41,970 nt of DNA, taken from CAYVBN01 sp964538565 (GTDB taxonomy: Bacteria; Pseudomonadota; Alphaproteobacteria; Rhizobiales; Xanthobacteraceae). Location: positions 1 to 41,970 of the forward strand of contig CAZIGW010000027.1 in the NCBI GenBank assembly GCA_964538565.1, read 5' to 3'. The position numbers were made by a program, and so were the translations under genes. The notes beneath the pieces were generated by a model. It did no database searches, had not been told where the DNA came from, and saw only the letters and a list, made by a program, of their open reading frames with translations. Positions 8,768 to 17,655 of the stretch are shown piece by piece. Each line of letters starts with the position of its first letter. Positions within the stretch are counted from its first letter, which is position 1.

Positions 8768-9964
8768 ATGAAGTCCAGAACCCTTGGGCTTGCGCTCGCG
8801 GCCGTGCTGGTCGGCACAGCCCCGGCGCTCGCCGCCGAGACCCTGACGATCGGTTTCACCGTTTCGCAGACCGGCAAGCTGAACAACGACTCGACCGCCC
8901 AGATGCGCGGCTTCGAGCTGTGGCGCGACGAGGTGAACGCCAAGGGCGGCATCAAGGCCGGCGGCAAGGAATACATGATCAAGTTCGTGAGCTATGACGA
9001 CGAGTCGCAGAACTCGCGTGTCCAGCAGCTCTACACGCGGATCATCACGCAGGACAAGGCCCAGTTCCTGTTCAGCCCCTATTCCTCGGGCCTGACCGCG
9101 ACGGCCGCCATCATCTCGGAGCAGTACGGCAAGGTGATGATCACCACCGGAGCCGCCGAGGAAAAGACCTACCAGCTCGGCAACAAGAACCTGTTCCAGC
9201 TCTATTCCCCGGCGGGCGAATATCTGGCCGGCGCCGTGAAGGCGCTCAAGGAGCTCAATCCCAATTCGACGGTCGCGTTCGTGTACGAGGACGACCCGTT
9301 CTCCAAGGCGGTGCTGGCGTCCGCGCGCAAGCAGGCAGAGAGCCAGGGCCTCAAGGTCGCGCTCGACGAACGTTACGCCGGCAGCACGACCGACTTCGGA
9401 CCGATCATCAACAAGATCGTCTCGTCCAAGGCGACCGCCCTCCTGGGCGGCGGGCACTACGCCGACGGCGCCACGCTCGCGCGCCAGCTGCACGACCAGA
9501 AGGCCGGTCTCAAGTGGGTGACGCTGCTTGTCGCCCCGGACAGCCCGAACTTCGCCACCCTGGGCGACGCGGCGGTCGGCGTCTCGGTCCCCTCGCAGTG
9601 GGAGCCGCAGGTCAGCTTCAAGCCGGATTTCGGTCCGACAGCGCCGCAGTTCACCAAGACGTTCACCGACAAGTTCAAGATCGCGCCCGGCTACCACGCC
9701 GCCGGCGGCTACGCGGCCGGCATGATCCTGCAGCACGCGATCGAACAGGCAGGCTCGGTCGAACCCGCCAAGGTCGCCGACGCCCTCAACAAGATGGACG
9801 TCACGACGATGTTCGGACACACCAAGTTCTCGACCGACCCCAAGCAGCACGGTCTGCAGCTTGGTCACGAGATGGTGCTTGCCCAGTGGCAGAAGAAGGA
9901 CGGCAAGCTCGTGAAAGAAGTCATTTGGCCGAAGCAGGCCAAGACGGCCGAAATCCTCTACTGA
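8768..9964 (+). CDS. ABC transporter substrate-binding protein, branched-chain amino acid (HAAT) type
   Basis: A 398-aa periplasmic binding protein. A signal peptide (charged MKSR, hydrophobic core, ALA-AE cleavage near residue 24) precedes a two-lobe type-1 fold: ETLTIGFTVSQTGKLNN at the start, then FLFSPYSSGLTATAA, and a hinge region ending in GYHAAGGYAAGMILQHAIEQ. This is the LivK/Peripla_BP_6 family, whose members carry branched-chain amino acids, urea, aromatic acids or other carboxylates, so the ligand is open. AGGAGG just before ATG 8768 fixes the start. It heads a complete five-gene importer operon (binding protein, two permeases, two ATPases). Confidence 0.93.
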   Translation: MKSRTLGLALAAVLVGTAPALAAETLTIGFTVSQTGKLNNDSTAQMRGFELWRDEVNAKGGIKAGGKEYMIKFVSYDDESQNSRVQQLYTRIITQDKAQFLFSPYSSGLTATAAIISEQYGKVMITTGAAEEKTYQLGNKNLFQLYSPAGEYLAGAVKALKELNPNSTVAFVYEDDPFSKAVLASARKQAESQGLKVALDERYAGSTTDFGPIINKIVSSKATALLGGGHYADGATLARQLHDQKAGLKWVTLLVAPDSPNFATLGDAAVGVSVPSQWEPQVSFKPDFGPTAPQFTKTFTDKFKIAPGYHAAGGYAAGMILQHAIEQAGSVEPAKVADALNKMDVTTMFGHTKFSTDPKQHGLQLGHEMVLAQWQKKDGKLVKEVIWPKQAKTAEILY

Positions 9965-10024
9965 GGACGGAGTACGCGAAACGACGGGGGCCTCCCGGCC
10001 CTCCGTCCGCGTCAGGGGTCCGGG

Positions 10025-10885
10025 ATGATCGGCGTCATTGCTTCTGTGATCGACGGCGTGCTGGTCGGCGCGGTCTACGGCCTCGCCGCCATGGGGCTTA
10101 CGCTCATCTGGGGCGTCATGAACGTGATCAACCTGACGCACGGGGCGATCATCGTGCTCGGCATGTTCGCCCTGTATTTTCTGGTCGGCGCCGCCGGCCT
10201 GCCGCCCTACGGCGCCGTCCCGCTCACGATCGTGGCCGGCTTCGCGGTCGGCATCGTGCTCTATTGGATCGCCGTCCACCGGGTGATCGGTCGGGCTCAC
10301 CTGATGAGCCTGCTCTCGACCTTCGCGATGAACATGGTGCTGATCGGACTCGGCACGGCGCTGTGGACGACGAGCCCCTACAACGTGCCGGTCTCGCTGC
10401 CCGGCTTCACCTGGGACGGCTACACATTCACCGGCACGCACATCATGGCGGCGGTGCTCGCCTTCGTGATCGCCGGGCTGCTCTATCTGCTGCTGCACCA
10501 CACGCGGGTCGGCAAGGCGATCCGCGCCGTCGCCAGCAACCGCGAGGCCGCCGAGCTCAACGGCATTCCGACCACGCAGGTGCTGGCGATGGCCTTCGGC
10601 CTCGGAGTCGCGCTCGCCGCCGTCTCCGGGACGCTGATCGCCACCCTCTTTCCGTTCACGGTGCTCTCCGGGGAGGCCTACCAGCTCAAGAGCTTCGTCG
10701 TCACCGTGCTTGGCGGGCTCGGCAACCCGGCCGGCGCGCTGGCCGGCGGACTGGCGCTCGGCCTGGTCGAAGGTCTGGCGACGCCGTTCATGCCGGTGAG
10801 CTGGACGCCGATCATCGAGTTCGTGCTGTTCGTGCTGGTGCTGCTGCTGTTTCCGCGCGGCATCTTCGCGTTTTCGAGGCTGTGA
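10025..10885 (+). CDS. livH: ABC importer permease, LivH family
   Basis: A 286-aa inner-membrane permease with about eight hydrophobic segments. Family marks are the N-terminal GAVYGLAAMGLTLIWGVMNVI, with NLTHGA just after, the cytoplasmic loop TRVGKAIRAVASNREAAELNGI that contacts the ATPase, and VTVLGGLGNPAGALAGG near the end. It pairs with the LivM-type permease downstream to form the channel. It starts 60 bp after the binding protein gene, with AGGGG eight bases before the ATG. The symbol describes the family; the substrate need not be leucine-like. Confidence 0.93.
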   Translation: MIGVIASVIDGVLVGAVYGLAAMGLTLIWGVMNVINLTHGAIIVLGMFALYFLVGAAGLPPYGAVPLTIVAGFAVGIVLYWIAVHRVIGRAHLMSLLSTFAMNMVLIGLGTALWTTSPYNVPVSLPGFTWDGYTFTGTHIMAAVLAFVIAGLLYLLLHHTRVGKAIRAVASNREAAELNGIPTTQVLAMAFGLGVALAAVSGTLIATLFPFTVLSGEAYQLKSFVVTVLGGLGNPAGALAGGLALGLVEGLATPFMPVSWTPIIEFVLFVLVLLLFPRGIFAFSRL

Positions 10886-10963
10886 CGATGTCGGCCAACG
10901 GAACGGGCTGCCGTCCCTTCGGCCGGCGGAATGTCCTCGCCTCGGTCGCCTGAGAAGAGTGCC

Positions 10964-11941
10964 ATGAGCCTGCACCAGCCCTTCCGCCATCCTTTTCCGT
11001 GGCTCATCGTGCTCGTCGTCGCGGTGTTCGCGCTGCTGCCCTGGTGGGGCGGGAACGTCGAGCTGCGCGAGGGACTTCTGCTCGCCGCCGTCTACGTCAC
11101 GCTCGCCACCAACCTCAATCTGATGATCGGCTACGCCGGCTACGTGAATTTCGGCAATATCGTGTTCTTCGGGCTGGGCGGCTACTTCTGCGTGTTTCTC
11201 GTGACCGAATGGCACTGGCCGTTCGTCGCCGCGGTGCTCGTCGCAGGCGTCGTCGTCAGCCTGTTGGCGCTCCTGCTCGGCCTCGGCATCCTGCGGCTGC
11301 GCGGCGCCTTCTTCGCGCTCGCCACCATCGGCATCAACGAGGCGGTCCAGGCGTTCGTCGCGAACTTCGAGCCGTGGGGCGGCGCGACCGGGATCTATCT
11401 GTCGCTCGACGCCTACGCGCAGCTCGGCGGGCCCGGCCAGGCGCTGTGGACCGTCTATTTCCTCATCGTCGCCGTGATGGGGGCCTCGCTGTTCCTCAGC
11501 TACGGCATCAAGACCTCGAAGTTCGGCCTCGGCCTTCTCGCCATCGGACACAACGAGGACGCCGCCGCCGTGCTCGGCGTGCCGACCCCGTTCTACAAGG
11601 CGCTCGCCTACAGCGCCTCGGCCTTCCTGCCGGCGATGGCCGGCGGCCTCTACTTCTTCAAGAGCGGCATCATCGAACCGCAGGCCGCCTTCGACCTGAC
11701 CCTGTCGATCGAAGCGATCGTGATGGTGATGCTCGGCGGCTTCGGCACCGTGACCGGCGCGGCGCTCGGCGCGTTCCTCTACGAGGAGTTGCGCAGCTGG
11801 CTGCTCACCGCCGAGACGTTCTCGCATTTCCAGCTCGTGATCGCCGGCGTGCTGCTGCTCGCCATCGTGCTGTTCACGCCCGGCGGCCTGATGGGATTCA
11901 TCTACCGGACGTTTCCGCGCCTGCGGAGGTACCTCGCATGA
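10964..11941 (+). CDS. livM: ABC importer permease, LivM family
   Basis: A 325-aa permease with roughly ten hydrophobic segments. Typical LivM features are TLATNLNLMIGYAGYVNFGN in the first third, LRGAFFALATIGINEAVQ, the coupling loop KFGLGLLAIGHNEDAAAVLG with GVPTPFYKALAY following, and VMLGGFGTVTGAALGAFLYE. I set the start at ATG 10964 (MSLHQPF); an in-frame ATG at 10931 adds eleven unconserved residues. The stop overlaps the next gene's ATG (ATGA at 11938-11941), so translation of the permease and the LivG-type ATPase is coupled. Confidence 0.93.
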   Translation: MSLHQPFRHPFPWLIVLVVAVFALLPWWGGNVELREGLLLAAVYVTLATNLNLMIGYAGYVNFGNIVFFGLGGYFCVFLVTEWHWPFVAAVLVAGVVVSLLALLLGLGILRLRGAFFALATIGINEAVQAFVANFEPWGGATGIYLSLDAYAQLGGPGQALWTVYFLIVAVMGASLFLSYGIKTSKFGLGLLAIGHNEDAAAVLGVPTPFYKALAYSASAFLPAMAGGLYFFKSGIIEPQAAFDLTLSIEAIVMVMLGGFGTVTGAALGAFLYEELRSWLLTAETFSHFQLVIAGVLLLAIVLFTPGGLMGFIYRTFPRLRRYLA

Positions 11942-12687
11942 CGCTGCTCGAGGTGAGCGGGCTGAGCAAGCGCTTCGGCGGCGTGCGGGCGGTCGAGGAC
12001 CTGAGCTTCACGGTCGAGGACGGCGAGATCCTCGGCCTGATCGGGCCGAACGGCGCCGGCAAGTCGACCGTCTTCAATCTGATCAACGGCGTGTTTCCGC
12101 CCGACCAGGGCCGCGTGATCTTCGACGGCACGGACCTGACCGGCCTGCCGCCCTACCGCATCGCGCGCTACGGGCTCGCGCGCGCCCACCAGGTCGTGCA
12201 GCCGCTCGCCGGCATGACCGTGTTCGAAAACTGCACCGTCGGCGCCTGCTTCGGCCGCGAGAACCTCTCGCTCGGCCGCGCCCGCGAGGTCGTCTACGAG
12301 GTCGCCGAACTCGTCGGGCTCTCCGACCGGCTCGACGACCTCGCCAGCCAGCTCACCACCGCCGGCAAGAAGCGGCTCGAGCTCGCGCGCGCACTGTGCG
12401 CCCGCCCTCGCCTGCTGCTCCTCGACGAGGTGCTCGCCGGGCTCAATCCGACCGAGGTCGAGCGCATGATCGAGGTCATCCGCGCCATTCGCAAGCGCGG
12501 CATCGCCATTCTGATGATCGAGCACGTGATGCGGGCGATCATGAGCCTGTCGGACCGGATCGTCGTGATCAATCTCGGCCGCAAGCTGGCGGAAGGCTCG
12601 CCGCAGCAGGTCGTCAACGATCCGCTGGTGATCGCCGCCTACCTCGGCGACGAGAAGATCCTCGCGCGCGCGGACGGGAGTGCATGA
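11938..12687 (+). CDS. livG: ABC importer ATPase, LivG family
   Basis: A 249-aa nucleotide-binding subunit. Walker A is GPNGAGKST (36-44), Walker B is LLLLDEV with the LivG-type DEVLAGLNP D-loop, and the H-loop is IEHVM. The signature motif is unusual: where LSGGQ is expected it reads LTTAGKKRLELARAL. LivG subunits often have a relaxed signature, so this probably remains active, but the Gly-Gly pair is lost. It overlaps livM by 4 bp and is separated from livF by one base. Confidence 0.93.
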   Translation: MTLLEVSGLSKRFGGVRAVEDLSFTVEDGEILGLIGPNGAGKSTVFNLINGVFPPDQGRVIFDGTDLTGLPPYRIARYGLARAHQVVQPLAGMTVFENCTVGACFGRENLSLGRAREVVYEVAELVGLSDRLDDLASQLTTAGKKRLELARALCARPRLLLLDEVLAGLNPTEVERMIEVIRAIRKRGIAILMIEHVMRAIMSLSDRIVVINLGRKLAEGSPQQVVNDPLVIAAYLGDEKILARADGSA

Positions 12688-12688
12688 G

Positions 12689-13405
12689 ATGAGCGATCCG
12701 GTTCTGCGCGTCGAGGGCCTCGAGGCCGGCTACGACCAGGTCCAGGTGCTCTGGGGGATCTCCCTGTCGGCCGAACGCGGCGCCATGACGACGCTGCTCG
12801 GCGCCAACGGCGCCGGCAAGACCACGAGCCTGCGCGCCATCGTCGGCTCGCTCAGGCCGTTCCGCGGCCGCGTCCTGTTCGAGGGCGACGACGTCACCTG
12901 GCTGTCGGCGCACGCGAAGGCTGCCCGCGGTCTCGTGCTGGTGCCGGAAGGGCGGCAGTTGTTCAACGACATGACGGTCGAGGAAAACCTCGAGATGGGC
13001 GCCTTCACGGCGCGCGCCCGCCGCCGCTACGCCGACCGGCTGGAGCAGGTCTACACGCTCTTTCCGCGCCTCAAGGAGCGCCGTCGGCAGAAGGCCGGCA
13101 CCTTCTCGGGCGGCGAGCAGCAGATGCTCGCCATCGGCCGCGGCCTCATGTCCGATCCGGTCGTGCTGATCATCGACGAGCTCTCGCTCGGCCTCGCGCC
13201 GGTCGTCGTGCAGCAGCTCGCCGCGACCCTCAAGGCGCTGAAGGAATCGGGCGTGACCATCATGCTGGTCGAGCAGAACGCGCATCTGGCGCTGTCGCTG
13301 TGCGACTACGCCTATGTGATCGCCGAGGGCCGCCCCTTCATCGAAGGCCTGTGCGCCGACGTCGCCGCCAAGCCGGTGATCCGCCAGGCCTACCTGGGGC
13401 TGTAA
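12689..13405 (+). CDS. livF: ABC importer ATPase, LivF family
   Basis: A 238-aa nucleotide-binding subunit with Walker A GANGAGKTT (38-46), a canonical signature FSGGEQQMLAIGR, Walker B VVLIIDELSLGLAP and H-loop LVEQNAHLAL. It forms the ATPase heterodimer with the LivG-type subunit. GGGAG eight bases upstream supports ATG 12689; a GTG at 12680 in the same frame is less likely. It is the last importer gene; the next gene begins 128 bp on. Confidence 0.94.
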   Translation: MSDPVLRVEGLEAGYDQVQVLWGISLSAERGAMTTLLGANGAGKTTSLRAIVGSLRPFRGRVLFEGDDVTWLSAHAKAARGLVLVPEGRQLFNDMTVEENLEMGAFTARARRRYADRLEQVYTLFPRLKERRRQKAGTFSGGEQQMLAIGRGLMSDPVVLIIDELSLGLAPVVVQQLAATLKALKESGVTIMLVEQNAHLALSLCDYAYVIAEGRPFIEGLCADVAAKPVIRQAYLGL

Positions 13406-13533
13406 GGTCCCGCGCGGACCCGCTTGCGCGCGCCCGCCTGCCACCGTTTACTGCGCCGCGCGCGTGCCTGGACGGCACGGGGCGCCGGGCATGGCTTGCC
13501 CGATCCGCGATGCATGAGCCGGGGGAGAACGCG

Positions 13534-14256
13534 ATGACATCGACCGAATTGGCTGTGAAGAAGCACGGCGCCGTCGCGCGCATCGACCTCAACCGTCCCG
13601 AGGAAGGCAACGCGGTGACACGCCCGATGATGGGCCGGCTTTCCGCGCTCGTCCGCGAGCTCGCCGCCTCCCCGGACACGAACGTCATCGTCATCGAAGC
13701 GCGCGGCGAGCATTTCTGCCGCGGGCGCGACGGACGCGGCGACAGCACCGAGCACCTCACGCCGCACGAGATGCGCATGCAGGTGATGGGCGCGGTGCTC
13801 GGCGTCTACGACGCGATCGCCGAGGCGCCGATCCCGGTCGTCGCGCGCGTGCACGGATCGGCGCTCGGCTTCGGCGCGGCGCTCGCCGGCTGCTGCGACC
13901 TCACGCTCGCCGCCGACACCGCGCGGTTCGCCTTTCCCGAGATCAAGCACAACATTCCGCCGACGCTCGCGATCTCGGCGGTGATCCGCAAGGTGCCGGC
14001 CAAGGCGCTCGCCTACCTGATCTACTCCGGCCAGGACGTCAGCGCGCAGGAGGCGGTGCAGATCGGGCTTGCGAGCCGAGTCTTTCCGGACGCCACGTTC
14101 GCGGCCGATTTCGACCGCTTCGTCGCCGATCTGGCCGACAAGCCGCGGCTCAATCTCGAGACGATCAAGAAGTTCATGACCAACGCCGCCGGCCTGTCGC
14201 CGGCCATGACCTCCGAGTACGCCGGGACGCTGCTCGCGCTGGTGCGGCGTCTGTAG
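13534..14256 (+). CDS. Enoyl-CoA hydratase/isomerase family protein
   Basis: A 240-aa crotonase-fold protein. The oxyanion-hole segments are HFCRGRDGRGD (60-70) and GSALGFGAAL (108-117). In rat crotonase two Glu residues do the hydration. Here the second is kept (E136 in FPEIKHN), but the position of the first is Ala116, so ordinary hydratase chemistry is doubtful; an isomerase, hydrolase or decarboxylase activity is possible. GGGGGAG before ATG 13534 fixes the start. It follows the importer operon by 128 bp on the same strand and may act on the CoA ester of the imported compound (inference only). Confidence 0.88.
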   Translation: MTSTELAVKKHGAVARIDLNRPEEGNAVTRPMMGRLSALVRELAASPDTNVIVIEARGEHFCRGRDGRGDSTEHLTPHEMRMQVMGAVLGVYDAIAEAPIPVVARVHGSALGFGAALAGCCDLTLAADTARFAFPEIKHNIPPTLAISAVIRKVPAKALAYLIYSGQDVSAQEAVQIGLASRVFPDATFAADFDRFVADLADKPRLNLETIKKFMTNAAGLSPAMTSEYAGTLLALVRRL

Positions 14257-14394
14257 CGGCCGGCGCGCGGCGGCGGCCCCGACCATTCTGCCGGGGAGAC
14301 AATCGCCCGGCGCACGCGTTGATCTTTGCCAATGTTCTGTGTCCAATGACGGAGGATCCTGGCCGGGACCCTCAGCGCCGAGGCGTGTGTCGCG

Positions 14395-15750
14395 ATGGAC
14401 CTGACCGTCAGCCCGCTGCTGACCGACCTCTATCAGCTCAACATGATCCAGGCCTACCTGGATCGCGGCGAGACCAGGACCGCCGTGTTCGAGTTCTTTG
14501 TGCGCAAGCTGCCGCGCCAGCGCAGCTTCCTCCTGGCCGCGGGACTGGAACAGGCGCTGCACTATCTGGAAAGCCTGCGGGTCTCGCCCTCGGAGCTCGA
14601 CTGGCTCGCCTCGACCGGCCGGTTCCGGCAAAATTTCCTCGACTACATGGCGGGGCTGCGCTTCACCGGCGACGTGCACGCCATGGAGGAAGGCACGGCG
14701 TTCTTCGCCAACGAGCCGATCCTGCGCGTCACCGCGCCGCTGCCGGAGGCGCAGCTCGTCGAGACGCGTCTCATCAACATCCTCAACTTCCAGTGCCTGA
14801 TCGCCACCAAGGCGGCGCGCATGATGCTGCTCGCGCCCGGCAAGCTTCTGGTCGATTTCGGCCTGCGCCGCGCGCACGGGGCGGAAGCCGGCGTGATGGC
14901 GGCGCGCGCGTGCTATCTCGCGGGCTTCGCCGGGACCGCCACGGTGCTCGCCGGCGAGCTGTTCGGCATCCCGGTCTTCGGCACGATGGCGCATTCCTAC
15001 ATCGAGGCGCACGACGACGAGAGCGCGGCGTTCGAGAATTTCGCCCGCGCCCGGACCGACGATCTCACCCTGCTCATCGACACCTATGATACCGAGGCGG
15101 CGGCCCACAAGGTGGTGGCGCTCGCGCCACGCCTGCGCGAGGCCGGCATCACGATCCGTTCGGTGCGGCTCGACAGCGGCGACCTCCTCGCTCTCTCGCG
15201 CAGCGTGCGCCGCATTCTCGACGCCGGCGGGCTCACGGACGTCACGATCTTCGCCAGCGGCGGCCTCGACGAGACGTCGATCGACACGATGATGCGCGCG
15301 GGCGCGCCGATCGACGGCTTCGGCATCGGCACCAGCCTGACGACCTCCTCCGACGTTCCCTCGCTCGACTGCGTGTACAAGCTGCAGGAATACGCCGGGC
15401 TGGCGCGCCGCAAGCGGTCGACCGGCAAGGCGACCTGGCCCGGCCGCAAGCAGGTCTGGCGCCGCTACCGTGACGGCCGGATGACGGGCGACACGCTCTC
15501 GCTCGAGAGCGACACGCAGCCGGGCGAACCGTTGCTGCGACAGGTGATGCGGAACGGCCGGCGCGTCGCCCCGCCCCCCTCGCTCGACGACATCCGGGCG
15601 CGCGCGGCGCGCGAGCTCAAGTCTCTGCCGCCATCCCTGCGGCAGCTTGAGCCGGGCCCGCCCTACCCGGTCGAGGTGGCCGACGCCTTGGTCAGGCTCG
15701 CCGAGCAGGTCGACCGCCGCCTGCGATTTCATCAAGGCATGCCGGCATGA
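14395..15750 (+). CDS. pncB: Nicotinate phosphoribosyltransferase
   Basis: A 451-aa enzyme joining nicotinate to PRPP (with ATP) to make nicotinate mononucleotide, the entry point of the Preiss-Handler NAD route. Family marks are LLTDLYQLNMIQAYL at the N-terminus, VFEFFVRKLP, the PRPP-region RLDSGDLLALSR, FASGGLDE, and FGIGTSLTTSSD. The length fits the family. The stop overlaps the ATG of the nicotinamidase gene (ATGA), giving a tight two-gene salvage operon. The start at ATG 14395 gives the usual LTDLYQLNM-near-start arrangement; no strong ribosome site is seen. Confidence 0.94.
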   Translation: MDLTVSPLLTDLYQLNMIQAYLDRGETRTAVFEFFVRKLPRQRSFLLAAGLEQALHYLESLRVSPSELDWLASTGRFRQNFLDYMAGLRFTGDVHAMEEGTAFFANEPILRVTAPLPEAQLVETRLINILNFQCLIATKAARMMLLAPGKLLVDFGLRRAHGAEAGVMAARACYLAGFAGTATVLAGELFGIPVFGTMAHSYIEAHDDESAAFENFARARTDDLTLLIDTYDTEAAAHKVVALAPRLREAGITIRSVRLDSGDLLALSRSVRRILDAGGLTDVTIFASGGLDETSIDTMMRAGAPIDGFGIGTSLTTSSDVPSLDCVYKLQEYAGLARRKRSTGKATWPGRKQVWRRYRDGRMTGDTLSLESDTQPGEPLLRQVMRNGRRVAPPPSLDDIRARAARELKSLPPSLRQLEPGPPYPVEVADALVRLAEQVDRRLRFHQGMPA

Positions 15751-16382
15751 CCGACTTGAAGATCGGCGACGGCGACGTCCTGCTGGTCGTCGACATCCAG
15801 AACGACTTCTGTCCCGGCGGGCGGCTCGACGTGCCGCGCGGCGACGAGGTTGTCGCCCCCGTGAACGCACTGGCGCGGAAATTCCGTCACGTCGTGCTGA
15901 CGCAGGACTGGCATCCGCCCGGGCACGGATCGTTCGCCTCGGCGCATCCCGGCCGGCAGCCGTTCGACACCATCGAGGTGTCGTACGGGACGCAGATCCT
16001 GTGGCCCGACCATTGTGTACAGGGAACGCCCGGCGCGGCGTTTCACCCGGACCTGCACGTCCCGCACGCCGAACTGATCCTGCGCAAGGGCTACCGGCGC
16101 GAAATCGATTCCTATTCGGCCTTCTACGAGAACGACCACCGTACCCCGACCGGCCTCATCGGCTATATGCGCGAACGCGGGCTCTCGCGCGTGTTCCTTG
16201 CCGGTCTCGCCTTCGACTTCTGCGTGCGCTACTCGGCGGAGGATGCCCATCACGCCGGATTTTCGGTCGTGGTGATCGAGGACGCCTGCCGCGGCATCGA
16301 CGTCGACGGCTCGATGGCGGCGACGCGCGCGCGCCTCTCCGCGCTGGCGGTTCCGCTGGTTGCCGGCGAACGCGTAGTCTGA
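15747..16382 (+). CDS. pncA: Nicotinamidase
   Basis: A 211-aa cysteine hydrolase turning nicotinamide into nicotinate and ammonia, which feeds the PncB enzyme encoded just upstream. The catalytic triad is visible as D16 (VVDIQNDF), K114 (LRKGY) and C159 (AFDFCVRYSAEDA). The metal ligands are in TQDWHPPGHGSF (D54, H56, H60) with a further His at 89 (WPDHCVQGT). The length and all motifs match functional PncA. It overlaps pncB by 4 bp. About 140 bp separate it from the exporter operon, which has its own regulatory site, so the pnc operon probably ends here. Confidence 0.95.
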   Translation: MTDLKIGDGDVLLVVDIQNDFCPGGRLDVPRGDEVVAPVNALARKFRHVVLTQDWHPPGHGSFASAHPGRQPFDTIEVSYGTQILWPDHCVQGTPGAAFHPDLHVPHAELILRKGYRREIDSYSAFYENDHRTPTGLIGYMRERGLSRVFLAGLAFDFCVRYSAEDAHHAGFSVVVIEDACRGIDVDGSMAATRARLSALAVPLVAGERVV

Positions 16383-16451
16383 GATCACGCGCGAGCCCTT
16401 TTCCGCCTCATTCGGCCGGCGTGGACGTCGCGTGCGACGCGCAGCCTCCAC

Positions 16452-16465
16452 TTGACCCCGATCAA
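16452..16465 (+). promoter_or_regulatory. FNR/FixK-type box TTGACCCCGATCAA
   Basis: It matches TTGA-N6-TCAA and also the fuller pattern TTGAYC-N2-GATCAA. A class II FNR/FixK activator centred at 16458.5 would place the transcript start near 16500. The sequence TGCTAAGGA (16485-16492... approximately) then falls at the -10 position as an extended -10-like element. That leaves a 25-nt leader to GTG 16525, which has GGAG in the right place. The geometry is good for activation of the exporter operon under low oxygen. No experiment supports it here. Confidence 0.55.
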
Positions 16466-16524
16466 CTCCAAACTTCGTGCGTTTGCTAAGGAGGTGCCTG
16501 GCACGCAGGCGTGCGGAGACGATC

Positions 16525-17655
16525 GTGGCCGACCCGACCAAGGAGGAGCATCGGATACCGTCCGCGCCGCCGGAAGGCGCGGGCGCGGTCGTGCCGGGCA
16601 CGTCCGCGCAGGTCGACACGAAGGGGCCGGAGGGGCGGCTTCCGGTCCCGGTCGGACCCGCCCCGGTCAAACGGCGACGATGGGTCCGGGCCCTTCTCGT
16701 CCTCGCCGTCCTGGGGCTTGCCGCCGGCGGCGGCGCCTATTGGTGGTTGCAGACGCGCGACCAGCTTCCGGCCGGCATCGTCTGGAGCAACGGGCGCATC
16801 GAAGCCGACCAGATCGACATCGACACCAAGTTCGCCGGACGGCTCGCGCAGCTCCTGGTCGACGAGGGCGACATGGTCAAGGCCGGCGAAGTCGTCGCCC
16901 GCATGGACACCCAGGATCTCGAAACCTCGTTGCGGCGCGCCGAGGCGCAGGCGCAGCAGGCGCACAAGGTGATCGACGAGGCGAATGCCGCGGTCGCCCA
17001 GCAGCAGGCGCAGGTGAAGCTCGCGCAGCAGGAGCTCGAGCGCACGCAGTATCTGGTGCAGCGGGGCAACGCCACCAAAGAGCTGCTCGACCAGAGGCAG
17101 CAGCAGCTCGCCTCGGCGAACGCCCTGCTCAACGCCGCCAATGCCCGCGTGTCGCAGGCGCAGCATGCCTTGATCGCCGCCCAGCACGACGCCGATCTCT
17201 ACCGCGTCAACATCGCCGACAACACGCTGCGCGCCCCGCGCGACGGCCGCGTCCAGTACCGGGTGGCCAACGTCGGCGAAGTGCTGCCGGCGGGCGGCAA
17301 GGTCGTCACCATCCTCGATCTCGGCTACGTCTACATGGACGTCTACCTGCCCACCCTCGACGCCGGACGCGTCAAGGTCGGCGCCGACGCGCGCATCGTC
17401 CTCGACGCCTATCCCAATTTGCCGATCCCCGCGAAGGTCTCCTTCGTGGCGGACCAGTCGCAATTCACGCCGAAGACGGTCGAGACACGGACCGAGCGCG
17501 ACCGGCTGATGTTCCGGGTGAGGGTTCGGGTGCCGCCCGACCTGTTGCGCGCGCATGCGGACGCGGTGCGCAGCGGCCTTCCCGGCGTCACCTACGTCAA
17601 GATCGACCCGAAGGTCGAATGGCCGGCGCGCCTGCAAGGGACGCTTGGGCGATGA
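16525..17655 (+). CDS. HlyD-family membrane fusion protein, YhiI-like
   Basis: A 376-aa periplasmic adaptor subunit. A Pro-rich cytoplasmic N-terminus (1-50) is followed by one membrane helix (RALLVLAVLGLAAGGGAYWW). Next come the first lipoyl half (GRIEADQIDIDTKFAGRL, then DEGDMVKAGEVVARMDT), a long coiled-coil hairpin rich in Ala/Gln (about 115-215), the second lipoyl half (LRAPRDGRVQYRVANVGEVL) and a beta-barrel. This is the adaptor of MFP-ABC exporters, linking the inner-membrane pump to an outer-membrane channel not encoded here. The start is GTG 16525, with GGAG upstream and a box 60 bp before it. A GTG at 16477 would add 16 residues but precedes the inferred transcript start. The stop overlaps rbbA (ATGA). 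Confidence 0.88.
   Translation: MADPTKEEHRIPSAPPEGAGAVVPGTSAQVDTKGPEGRLPVPVGPAPVKRRRWVRALLVLAVLGLAAGGGAYWWLQTRDQLPAGIVWSNGRIEADQIDIDTKFAGRLAQLLVDEGDMVKAGEVVARMDTQDLETSLRRAEAQAQQAHKVIDEANAAVAQQQAQVKLAQQELERTQYLVQRGNATKELLDQRQQQLASANALLNAANARVSQAQHALIAAQHDADLYRVNIADNTLRAPRDGRVQYRVANVGEVLPAGGKVVTILDLGYVYMDVYLPTLDAGRVKVGADARIVLDAYPNLPIPAKVSFVADQSQFTPKTVETRTERDRLMFRVRVRVPPDLLRAHADAVRSGLPGVTYVKIDPKVEWPARLQGTLGR

Noticed and set aside
8630..11827. 1065-codon minus-strand open frame across the importer genes
   Set aside because: High-GC antisense shadow of the importer genes; His/Glu/Arg-rich with no domain pattern.
14319..14332. TTGATCTTTGCCAA before pncB as a fifth FixK-type box
   Set aside because: The right half ends CCAA, missing the required T/G, and no matching -10 or start geometry was found.
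13390..15870. 826-codon minus-strand open frame across the hydratase and pncB genes
   Set aside because: Same antisense effect; the plus strand carries two well-supported enzymes.
16488..16494. AAGGAGG as the ribosome site of the adaptor gene
   Set aside because: No start codon lies 5-10 bases downstream in the right frame; GTG 16525 with its own GGAG fits better.
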